A DNA stretch of 28,411 nt from JAEUUM01 sp038326165 (GTDB lineage Bacteria > Bacteroidota > Bacteroidia > Chitinophagales > Saprospiraceae), in the NCBI GenBank assembly GCA_038326165.1, contig JBBQJT010000050.1:1-28411 (forward strand). Reading direction: 5' to 3'. The notes beneath the pieces were generated by a model. It saw only the letters and a list, made by a program, of their open reading frames with translations. It had not been told where the DNA came from and made no database searches. This document shows, piece after piece, positions 1 to 6,522 of this stretch. The position numbers and the translations under genes were made by a program. Within the stretch, counting starts at the first letter, position 1. Each line of letters begins with the position of its first letter.

Positions 1-960
1 AATACGACAGAAAAATTTGAACACAATGTTATCGGGTTTCATAAACCTGGTGTGTTTGATAAAATTCTGCCCATAGATCATTGCTATCTTCAGGCTGATC
101 CAAGCAATCAGTTGAGACTTTCCATGTTTGCAACCGCCACGGAACAAAGCATAACATTTTATAACAACAAAACCCATCAGGGATTGCTTCGTGGATTGAT
201 CATCCGCTCCACAACAGCTGGTCAGATTATGGTGATTGTTGTGTTTGGCGAGGACAACCCAAAAGCTATAAAATCCTTATTGGATGCATGGATTGCAGTG
301 AATGACGAAATCACAAGTGTTTACTATTGCATCAATACCAAGCTCAATGATTATTACGGTGACTTGGACATGGTGCTATATCAAGGAGCTGAAGTTATAA
401 CTGAATTGTTGGGTGCTTTGAGCTTCAGAATCGGGCCAAAAAGTTTTTTCCAGACCAATGCTATTCAGGCCAAACGTCTGTATGATGTGGTATTGTCTTA
501 TTGCGGATTTCATGGCAATGAAAATGTATATGATCTTTACACCGGCACAGGAAGTATTGCGCTATATATAGCCAAATACTGTATGTCAATAACAGGAATA
601 GAAGAAGTAGTAGATGCTATACGCGATGCCAATATCAATGCGGCTACCAATCATGTACTGAATGCTACATTTTATGCCGGGGATACCAAGGATGTTCTAA
701 GTGAAACTTTCGTCAGCCGCCACGGCAAGCCTGATGTAGTTATCACTGATCCTCCAAGAAGCGGGATGCACCCGGATGTGATCAAAACCTTATTGCAACT
801 TGAAGCTCCCAAAATAGTATATGTAAGTTGCAACCCTTCTACCCAAGCGCGTGACATTAAGATGCTCTCCGACAAGTACAAGGTTGAAAAAATAAAACCA
901 GTGGATATGTTTCCACATACCTATCATATTGAAAGCGTAGCTCTCCTATTGTTGAAGTAA
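1..960 (+). CDS. rlmD: 23S rRNA (uracil-C5)-methyltransferase, RlmD/RumA type (5' end cut off by window)
   Basis: The reading frame is open from base 1, so the N-terminal part (normally a TRAM domain and iron-sulfur cysteines) lies outside the window; about 319 residues are visible. The family uses S-adenosylmethionine to methylate C5 of a uracil in 23S rRNA. Visible marks in order: the family stretch IGFHKPG near the left edge; a SAM-binding motif YDLYTGTGS (529-555); DPPRSGM (748-768); and VYVSCNPS around 820-840, whose Cys (829-831) is the expected catalytic nucleophile. The last ~160 residues are a Rossmann methyltransferase fold ending in the typical FPHTYHIESV element. The next gene starts one base after the stop, so they are probably cotranscribed. 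A GTG at 52 could look like a start but sits inside a conserved segment. RlmC/RlmD/TrmA-like enzymes are hard to separate without the N-terminus; the family is sure, the exact target is not. Confidence 0.9.
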   Translation, partial: NTTEKFEHNVIGFHKPGVFDKILPIDHCYLQADPSNQLRLSMFATATEQSITFYNNKTHQGLLRGLIIRSTTAGQIMVIVVFGEDNPKAIKSLLDAWIAVNDEITSVYYCINTKLNDYYGDLDMVLYQGAEVITELLGALSFRIGPKSFFQTNAIQAKRLYDVVLSYCGFHGNENVYDLYTGTGSIALYIAKYCMSITGIEEVVDAIRDANINAATNHVLNATFYAGDTKDVLSETFVSRHGKPDVVITDPPRSGMHPDVIKTLLQLEAPKIVYVSCNPSTQARDIKMLSDKYKVEKIKPVDMFPHTYHIESVALLLLK

Positions 961-961
961 C

Positions 962-1321
962 ATGAACCGAGAAGAACAACAAAATATCCTGTTGAGGATC
1001 CAAGAAGAAATCCAGCATTTTATGCCGCAAATGGCAAGCATGGTTGATTTGATATTGGATGAAGATGTCAGCAAATATCCTATATTGGTGGTTCATCATG
1101 ATGCCATCGAGCTGGGAATCAATTTTGTCCAACGTTCAGAAGAAACTGGAAGATGGTCCATCAATGCCTCCACATTGGAAGAATTTGCAACCAAACAACT
1201 GGTGCAGGATGATAAAGTGCAAGATTTTATAAAGGCTTACAAGGATCCAAGCGAATTTTTGTGTTTATTTGTGCTTAGTGATTTAGGTGCAAAATTCATT
1301 TTTACACCGCGTTTAAAATAA
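962..1321 (+). CDS. Small conserved-looking protein of unknown function (119 aa)
   Basis: I do not recognise a named family. The 119-residue product has no signal peptide and no membrane segment, and is predicted cytoplasmic. It reads as a small alpha/beta protein: an acidic N-terminal helix (about residues 3-30), then alternating short strands (PILVVHH, LCLFVLSDLG, KFIFTPR) and helices. The ATG follows the stop of the rRNA methyltransferase gene by a single base, so translation is probably coupled and the two are likely cotranscribed. The close spacing hints at a role linked to rRNA modification, but that is inference. The base composition and style match its neighbours. Confidence 0.8.
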   Translation: MNREEQQNILLRIQEEIQHFMPQMASMVDLILDEDVSKYPILVVHHDAIELGINFVQRSEETGRWSINASTLEEFATKQLVQDDKVQDFIKAYKDPSEFLCLFVLSDLGAKFIFTPRLK

Positions 1322-1349
1322 TTGGATTGAGAATTGCTCCTAATGAAGA

Positions 1350-3233
1350 ATGAATCCTAGCCAAACGGAATATTCTGTCCTTTTGATTGAGGATAATCCT
1401 GCCGATGCAAGGATTGTTCAGGCCTACCTCCATAACAACAAATACATCCGTACCCATTTGGTTCACATGAACACCTTGACTAAAGGAAGTCAAGTACTAA
1501 ATGATCAAAAATTTGATGTTATTCTACTGGATTTGAGTCTACCTGATGCTTTTGGAATACCGTCGATTAGCAAACTGCGAAGTCTAACACCTCACAAGGC
1601 TCAAAATATCATCGTGCTGACTGGAAATCAAGATGCAGATCTGGGTTATTCCGCTCTCCGCGCTGGCGCTCAAGATTTTCTGGATAAAGGCAATCTAAAT
1701 GCTGATATTCTCGGCAAATCTTTACTCTTTGCCATTGAGCGATTTGGAATACTCAGTTTGTTGGATGAAACACAACGTCAAGCTCGAATAGGTAGCTGGA
1801 AATTCAATAAAAGTACGCAAGAATTCACTGCTTCCGATATGATTTATGAACTGCTCGATATCAATAAGGCAGACACACTCAATATTACACAGGCTGTCAA
1901 GCAACAAGAAAACTTCGCTTTACTTTTTGACTTTATTCAAAACAAATCAGCAAACGAATACAATTACCAAATCACGACTTCTGATGGCAACACAAGGCAT
2001 CTTTTGATTTGGGCTGATCCTGCCTTGGCTAATCATCTCGAAATAAATGGCATTGTTCAAGACATAACCGATCGTTTGCAAAAAGAGGAGCTACTAAGGG
2101 AAGCAGAAGTCAGCAAGGAATTGGTGAAAATGAAGGAACAGTTCATTGCGAATGTAAGTCATGAAATGCGGACTCCAATGAATGGGATCCTGGGTTTGAC
2201 CCATTTGTTAAAAGAAACTTCTCTGGATACCGAACAGCAGCAACTGATTCAAGGCATTCATTCTTCAGGTGAAATTCTCTTGGGTGTGGTCAACGATGTA
2301 CTCGATCTGACTGCTGTGCAACAAGGTAAATTGAACATCAAGGCCGAAGCAATCAATTTTCGTGAAATAGCGAAGGACCTCGAACAATTGGCTCTTGCCA
2401 AAATTGGTAACAAAAACCTAAAGTTAAAATGGTCTGTATCTCATGAAATACCTGATAGAATCACTATCGACAAATTGCGACTTCAACAAATATTGCTAAA
2501 CTTGGCAGGGAATGCTATCAAATTCGCTGAACAAGGTACTATTGAAGTAAAATTTTCAGTTCATAAAACCTCAACACAGACCTTTCTGGAATTTTATGTC
2601 AAAGACGAGGGAATCGGCATGAAAAAGCAGGATTTGAATAAAATATTTGAACCCTTCACTCGGGTTGCAAAAGATCTGGGAAACTACGAGGGCTCTGGTC
2701 TGGGTTTGTCAATTACCTCCGGTATTATCAAATCCATGAATGGTGAAATTCAAGTAAACAGCACAATAGGAAAAGGTTCTACATTTCACGTCAAGCTGCC
2801 AATCAGCATTCCGATAACCGAGGAGAAAAAGCATGTAGAGTCTACTTTAGATACCTCTAAATTAACCGGTAGGATTTTACTGGTAGATGACCACCCTATA
2901 AATAGAATGGTTGCAGAAAAAAGCTTGAACCAAATAAGTTCACGCCTTGAAATTGATATCGCAACAGATGGCGCTCAAGCATTAAAATTGATGGAACTAA
3001 ATATCTATCAACTGGTACTGATGGATTTGCAAATGCCTGTTATGGATGGTTATGAAGCTACACTCAAAATAAAATCCAATTCCAAATGGAATGCTACAAA
3101 GGTTGTAGCTATGACTGCCAACGCTTTTGCCGAGAAAGAGGAAAATTGGAAACAAACAGGTTTTGATGGAATTATAACCAAGCCTTTCAATTTCCAAGAT
3201 TTGAAAATTCTATTGACGAACATTCTAAAATAG
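1350..3233 (+). CDS. Hybrid sensor histidine kinase (REC-PAS-HisKA-HATPase_c-REC)
   Basis: A 627-residue cytoplasmic kinase with no membrane segment. Domains in order: N-terminal receiver (about 8-125) with phosphoacceptor D61 in VILLDLSLPD; a PAS-like sensor segment (about 145-238); HisKA with the H-box FIANVSHEMRTPMNG, phospho-acceptor H271; an ATPase domain with N-box LLNLAGNAIKF, G1 box DEGIGM and G2 box GSGLGL (from residue 448); and a C-terminal receiver (about 508-627) with acidic pair D513/D514, phosphoacceptor D559 (LMDLQMPVMDG) and K611 (TKPF). All catalytic residues look intact. A receiver at each end means it can both receive and pass on phosphate, and the C-terminal one would hand over to the HPt protein encoded next. 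The stop TAG (3231-3233) overlaps the possible GTG starts of the HPt gene. The signal sensed is unknown. Confidence 0.95.
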   Translation: MNPSQTEYSVLLIEDNPADARIVQAYLHNNKYIRTHLVHMNTLTKGSQVLNDQKFDVILLDLSLPDAFGIPSISKLRSLTPHKAQNIIVLTGNQDADLGYSALRAGAQDFLDKGNLNADILGKSLLFAIERFGILSLLDETQRQARIGSWKFNKSTQEFTASDMIYELLDINKADTLNITQAVKQQENFALLFDFIQNKSANEYNYQITTSDGNTRHLLIWADPALANHLEINGIVQDITDRLQKEELLREAEVSKELVKMKEQFIANVSHEMRTPMNGILGLTHLLKETSLDTEQQQLIQGIHSSGEILLGVVNDVLDLTAVQQGKLNIKAEAINFREIAKDLEQLALAKIGNKNLKLKWSVSHEIPDRITIDKLRLQQILLNLAGNAIKFAEQGTIEVKFSVHKTSTQTFLEFYVKDEGIGMKKQDLNKIFEPFTRVAKDLGNYEGSGLGLSITSGIIKSMNGEIQVNSTIGKGSTFHVKLPISIPITEEKKHVESTLDTSKLTGRILLVDDHPINRMVAEKSLNQISSRLEIDIATDGAQALKLMELNIYQLVLMDLQMPVMDGYEATLKIKSNSKWNATKVVAMTANAFAEKEENWKQTGFDGIITKPFNFQDLKILLTNILK

Positions 3234-3238
3234 TGGTG

Positions 3239-3583
3239 ATGACCATTCAGACTAATATCAGCCTTTTAAAAGATCTTGCCAATGGCGATAAAGCCTTTGA
3301 ACTTCAAATGCTGGAGCTTATCCATGCAGAGTTAGCTCTTGAAATTCCCAGGATGCTTCCCCTATTTCATGAAAAAAACTATCCCGAATTGTTTAGAATA
3401 GCGCATCAAATGAAGACCTCGGTTTCCTACGTTTTTGATCAAGAATTCTTCCAATTAATAACTCAAATAGAACAAGCTTCCAAACAAAATCAAGCCAGTC
3501 CAGAACTAAAACAAAACATTGAATACCTGGATCAACAGATCAATGAAATACTCCAAGCGATAGACAATTTGGCAAGCCTATAA
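3239..3583 (+). CDS. HPt (histidine phosphotransfer) domain protein
   Basis: A stand-alone protein of about 114 residues that looks all-helical. The key motif RIAHQMKTSVSY matches the HPt pattern AHxLKS; H56 (codon 3404-3406) is the expected phosphorylated histidine. HPt proteins relay phosphate between the receiver of a hybrid kinase and a downstream receiver, and here the gene sits between exactly those two partners. Three in-frame starts are possible: GTG 3233 (overlapping the kinase stop), GTG 3236 and ATG 3239. I chose the ATG, although translational coupling from the overlapping GTG cannot be excluded. The motif is slightly divergent (Met before Lys), so the family call is good but not certain. 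Confidence 0.85.
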   Translation: MTIQTNISLLKDLANGDKAFELQMLELIHAELALEIPRMLPLFHEKNYPELFRIAHQMKTSVSYVFDQEFFQLITQIEQASKQNQASPELKQNIEYLDQQINEILQAIDNLASL

Positions 3584-3599
3584 TGTTTGGCTATCTTTG
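3569..3599 (+). promoter_or_regulatory. Internal promoter for the response regulator-rfbA-WbqC genes
   Basis: A TTG (3569-3571) is followed after 20 bases by TATCTTTG (3592-3599), matching the Bacteroidota consensus TTG-N17-23-TAnnTTTG. It overlaps the 3' end of the HPt gene. Transcription would begin near 3606, about 26 bases before ATG 3632. Confidence 0.55.
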
Positions 3600-3631
3600 A
3601 GTTTATTTTATTACAACTGAACAAAAACCAA

Positions 3632-4009
3632 ATGCAAATTTTACTGCTTGATCACGAAGAATGGCTACATACTACCCTTGAATTCAAACTTCAAAAATCG
3701 GGAATGAAACCAATCTTCCTCCCTACTATTGAAGCCATCATGAAGGAACTTGACAATGAAGGACCTACTGTGGTCATGGTAGATTTGGATCAGGACAGCA
3801 ATGTAGCACAAGATTTGGTAGAAGCATGCCATGCACACAATGGCCAAATTCCTATAATTGGAGTTACCGCACTGGAAGATGAGTCTATTGCAATGCAATG
3901 GCTGGAACATGGCGTTCTAGATTTTGTAGCAAAACCCTACAAAACTTCAGAAATTATTGTTCGTATTCAAAAAGCACTTTTTACTAAGAAACTTCTTAAT
4001 AAAGCATGA
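3632..4009 (+). CDS. Single-domain response regulator (CheY-like receiver)
   Basis: A 125-residue receiver with no output domain. Visible residues: LLLDHEEW at the N-terminus (the usual acidic pair is D-H here), phosphoacceptor D51 in VMVDLDQD, the switch Thr in GVTALED, and K101 in AKPYK. The frame extends upstream to a TTG at 3587, but I place the start at ATG 3632 because a good promoter (TTG 3569-3571, 20-base spacer, TATCTTTG 3592-3599) lies inside that extension, and the receiver fold begins at MQILLL. It is the likely last carrier of the phosphorelay encoded just upstream. Its stop TGA overlaps the ATG of rfbA (ATGA at 4006-4009), so the two are probably translationally coupled. Its output is unknown; single-domain receivers act by binding partner proteins. 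Confidence 0.88.
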   Translation: MQILLLDHEEWLHTTLEFKLQKSGMKPIFLPTIEAIMKELDNEGPTVVMVDLDQDSNVAQDLVEACHAHNGQIPIIGVTALEDESIAMQWLEHGVLDFVAKPYKTSEIIVRIQKALFTKKLLNKA

Positions 4010-4866
4010 AAGGAATCGTTCTGGCTGGAGGCTCAGGTACACGATTGTATCCGCTCACCATGGCCATAAGTAAGCAACTGATGCCTATTTATGACAAACC
4101 GATGATCTATTATCCTATTTCAACGCTTTTGCTGGCAGGCATTAGAGAAATATGTATCATTTCTACACCCCACGATTTACCAAAATTCAAACAGCTTTTG
4201 GGGGATGGTAGTCAGATTGGATGTCATTTCGAATATGTCGAGCAGCTTGTCCCAAATGGACTTGCTCAAGCATTTGTACTTGGAGAGCAGTTTATCAATG
4301 GAGATGCTTCGGCTTTGATTCTGGGTGACAACATTTTTTATGGCAACGGAATGAGCGAATTGCTTCAATCTTGTTCCAATCCCGATGGTGGGGTTGTATT
4401 CGCTTACCAAGTGGCAGATCCTGAACGATATGGTGTTGTAGAATTCGACCAAAATCTCAAAGCACTTAGTATTGAAGAAAAACCAACACACCCTAAGTCG
4501 CATTTTGCGGTACCAGGCCTATACTTTTATGACAATACAGTAGTAGATGTTGCCAAAAATCTAAAACCAAGCCTACGCGGAGAATATGAAATCACGGATG
4601 TGAATAAATATTATCTCGAACAAGGCAAATTGAAGGTTGGATTATTGGGACGTGGAGTTGCTTGGCTGGATACCGGCACCCACAAGTCGCTTATGCAAGC
4701 AGGTCAATTTATTGAAGTAATAGAAGAAAGGCAAGGACTCAAAATCGGTTGTATTGAAGAAGTTGCCTGGATGATGGGATTCATTGACGACACCCAACTG
4801 GAAGTGCAAGCACAGCGGTTTATTAAAAGTGGTTATGGCGAATACCTCATGCGTTTGTTATCCTAG
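4006..4866 (+). CDS. rfbA: Glucose-1-phosphate thymidylyltransferase
   Basis: This 286-residue protein has the usual length for RfbA/RmlA. It joins glucose-1-phosphate and dTTP to make dTDP-glucose, the first step toward dTDP-L-rhamnose and related deoxysugars for surface polysaccharides. Visible marks: nucleotide-binding GGSGTRLYPLT (from residue 8), SKQLMPIYDKPMIYYP, LGDNIFYG with the likely metal ligand D108, the EEKP motif, and LDTGTH toward the C-terminus. The ATG overlaps the stop of the preceding response regulator. The partner genes rfbB, rfbC and rfbD are not in the window. Seven bases separate it from the WbqC-family gene. Confidence 0.96.
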   Translation: MKGIVLAGGSGTRLYPLTMAISKQLMPIYDKPMIYYPISTLLLAGIREICIISTPHDLPKFKQLLGDGSQIGCHFEYVEQLVPNGLAQAFVLGEQFINGDASALILGDNIFYGNGMSELLQSCSNPDGGVVFAYQVADPERYGVVEFDQNLKALSIEEKPTHPKSHFAVPGLYFYDNTVVDVAKNLKPSLRGEYEITDVNKYYLEQGKLKVGLLGRGVAWLDTGTHKSLMQAGQFIEVIEERQGLKIGCIEEVAWMMGFIDDTQLEVQAQRFIKSGYGEYLMRLLS

Positions 4867-4872
4867 ATTGTT

Positions 4873-5634
4873 GTGAATTTAAATCAACTTTTTGCTCCTA
4901 AAGCAACCGTGGTTGGTGTCCATCAAGCTAATTATCTACCTTGGATAGGGTATTTCTTGAAATTGGCTTTGTGCAACAAATGGATTTTTCTGAACGACGT
5001 GCAAATCAATAAAAAAGGTCCTACCCGACGTTCGTTAAAGAGCAGTTTTGATGAAACTATCGAATATCTCACCATCCCATTGCAAGCCTGGAGTGATCAT
5101 TCACTGATCAATGAATTGAAGATTAAACAAGATTCCAAATGGACGGCAAAGCATGTTGCCTGTATGAACCAATCTTACAGAAAAAATCCTTTTTTTCATG
5201 AAATAAAAAAATGGCTCGATCTACTTGAAGAATCAGGACCAACTTGCACACAGCTTACAGAGCTGAATCAACAATTTATCATTGAACTCGCCAAAGATTT
5301 TGGATTGACTGCCGAGATGCTATCATCATCTGATTACAACGCTACTGGAAATAAAGATGAACGCAATTCCCAATTGGTAAAATCCGTCGGTGGTCATTGC
5401 TACCTGAGGGGAAAAGGAGGCAGCAGTTACAGTGATGATCAGGCATTTCACAACAAAGGCATTCAGATTGTCAACTTAGATACCGTTTCAAGCGTCCAGC
5501 AGTTGAGCAATGAATATGATTTACCCTTCCTCAAGGCCAATATATTGGAAACCATATCGCTTGTTGGAACTGAGCAGATACAAAAATGGCTCGCACAAGA
5601 GCAAGCCATTTTTGTTCTAACCAATAAGTTGTAA
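4873..5634 (+). CDS. WbqC-family protein
   Basis: A 253-residue protein starting at GTG 4873. The N-terminus (VVGVHQANYLPWIGYFLKL) followed by FLNDVQINKKG and a Pro-Leu-rich strand is characteristic of the WbqC-like family, which is found in polysaccharide and O-antigen clusters. Its reaction is not well established; roles in sugar-nucleotide modification or glycan transfer have been suggested for family members. No membrane segment or signal peptide is seen. It follows rfbA by 6 bases and is the last gene of this plus-strand run. Its TAA (5632-5634) directly abuts the stop of the convergent sigma-factor gene, and its last codons carry a 12-bp hairpin (5580-5615). Confidence 0.88.
   Translation: MNLNQLFAPKATVVGVHQANYLPWIGYFLKLALCNKWIFLNDVQINKKGPTRRSLKSSFDETIEYLTIPLQAWSDHSLINELKIKQDSKWTAKHVACMNQSYRKNPFFHEIKKWLDLLEESGPTCTQLTELNQQFIIELAKDFGLTAEMLSSSDYNATGNKDERNSQLVKSVGGHCYLRGKGGSSYSDDQAFHNKGIQIVNLDTVSSVQQLSNEYDLPFLKANILETISLVGTEQIQKWLAQEQAIFVLTNKL
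5580..5615. terminator. Bidirectional intrinsic terminator inside the 3' end of the WbqC gene
   Basis: Perfect 12-bp inverted repeat: ACAAAAATGGCT (5580-5591) and AGCCATTTTTGT (5604-5615), with a 12-base loop. The G/C core flanked by A5 on one side and T5 on the other gives a U-tract whichever strand is read. It lies within the last WbqC codons, but is downstream of the sigma gene when read on the minus strand. The two genes have no space between them, so this is the natural place for a shared terminator. Confidence 0.7.
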
Positions 5635-6219
5635 TTACGCAACAGCCACCTGGCTTTTTTCCTCGATCATTTTACGGATGTTGATGAGTGCGTAACGCAT
5701 TCTACCTAAAGAGGTATTGATACTCACATTGGTCAACTGTGATATTTCCTTGAAGCTCATGTCCGCATAGTGACGCAAAACGATTACTTCTCTTTGTTCT
5801 GCTGGCAACTTATCAACTACAGTTCTCAATTTGTTGTGCTGCTCATCACGGATGATGCTGTCTTCGGCATTCAAGTCTTTTTGAGGCAGGACGTCAAAAA
5901 TGTCAAATGTTTCCGTAGCATATATATTACTTCTTCTCTTATTACGGCGGAAAGTATCTACACACATGTTGTAACTGATACGCATTGCCCACTGAAGGAA
6001 TTTACCTTCATGATTGTATTTGCCCTCTCTTAAAGTGTTGATAATTTTGATAAACACTTCTTGAAAGAGATCTTCAGCTTGAGCTTGATCTTTAACAAAT
6101 AAATAAATGGAAGTGTAGATTTTGTCTTTGTGACGGTTCAACAATTCTTCGAAAGCTCTTTGGTCTCCTTTGAGGTATAGAGCAATAAGGTCTTGATCTT
6201 GAAGCTTATTTACTTGCAT
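5635..6219 (-). CDS. RNA polymerase ECF-type sigma-70 factor
   Basis: A 194-residue protein. Region 2 covers about residues 20-95 (AFEELLNRHKDKIYTS, then AEDLFQEVFIKI and FLQWAMRISYNMCVDTFRR). Region 4 covers about 125-185 (LPAEQREVIVLRHYADMSFKEISQLTNV), with a helix-turn-helix for the -35 element. There is no sigma region 1 or 3, as expected for the ECF group. No FecR-like anti-sigma gene is adjacent, so this is not the TonB/FecI type of pair. The gene is convergent with the WbqC gene (no gap) and divergent from uvrA across a 303-bp spacer. A constitutive or stress-response role in Bacteroidota is plausible but inferred. Confidence 0.93.
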   Translation of the reverse strand: MQVNKLQDQDLIALYLKGDQRAFEELLNRHKDKIYTSIYLFVKDQAQAEDLFQEVFIKIINTLREGKYNHEGKFLQWAMRISYNMCVDTFRRNKRRSNIYATETFDIFDVLPQKDLNAEDSIIRDEQHNKLRTVVDKLPAEQREVIVLRHYADMSFKEISQLTNVSINTSLGRMRYALINIRKMIEEKSQVAVA

Positions 6220-6347
6220 GACTGATGGATTTCTTTATTAAATGGTATCAGTGTAAATGCTTCAGCTTATAGTATCAAGAGTTTAAAATTGTTAATAAAT
6301 TATAGGCAACGCCTGTATTGTGAAATAAAAGTACATCAAGTATTGTT

Positions 6348-6378
6348 CAAATGCAAATATCATAAAGTTTATTAACAA
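6348..6378 (-). promoter_or_regulatory. Candidate promoter of the ECF sigma gene
   Basis: Read on the minus strand: TTG (6376-6378), 20-base spacer, TGCATTTG (6348-6355). This is one mismatch from TAnnTTTG. It would give a leader of roughly 120 bases. Weak on its own; the spacing supports it. Confidence 0.35.
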
Positions 6379-6455
6379 TCTTTTAACGATAAAAAGTGAT
6401 GATGTTGTGTGATTATGGGAATCCATTTAATGCATAAAATGGTAGAAACAGATTG

Positions 6456-6463
6456 TATTTTTG
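6456..6463 (+). promoter_or_regulatory. -7 promoter box for uvrA
   Basis: TATTTTTG matches the Bacteroidota TAnnTTTG box exactly. No exact TTG is seen at the -33 position. A start point near 6470 would give a leader of about 53 bases containing the inverted repeat at 6481-6502. Confidence 0.5.
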
Positions 6464-6480
6464 CAAGCTTTAATCAATTG

Positions 6481-6502
6481 TTGCAACTGAATTATGTTGC
6501 AA
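6481..6502 (+). repeat. Inverted repeat in the uvrA leader
   Basis: TTGCAAC (6481-6487) and GTTGCAA (6496-6502) are perfect reverse complements around an 8-base A/T loop. CAATTG (6475-6480) and the TTG after the right arm extend the symmetry imperfectly. It lies between the uvrA -7 box and the ATG at 6523, so it could be an operator or a leader hairpin. No U-tract follows directly, so it is not a standard terminator. Confidence 0.5.
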
Positions 6503-6522
6503 TTGTTTAGTTTTTCATATCA

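Larger units (their letters stand above)
6220..6522. other. 303-bp divergent intergenic region between the sigma factor and uvrA
   Basis: AT-rich spacer with no convincing coding frame. It contains a candidate sigma-gene promoter on the minus strand (6348-6378), a small hairpin AGGC-AAC-GCCT (6304-6314) in the presumed sigma leader, a uvrA -7 box (6456-6463) and an inverted repeat in the uvrA leader (6481-6502). Confidence 0.6.
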
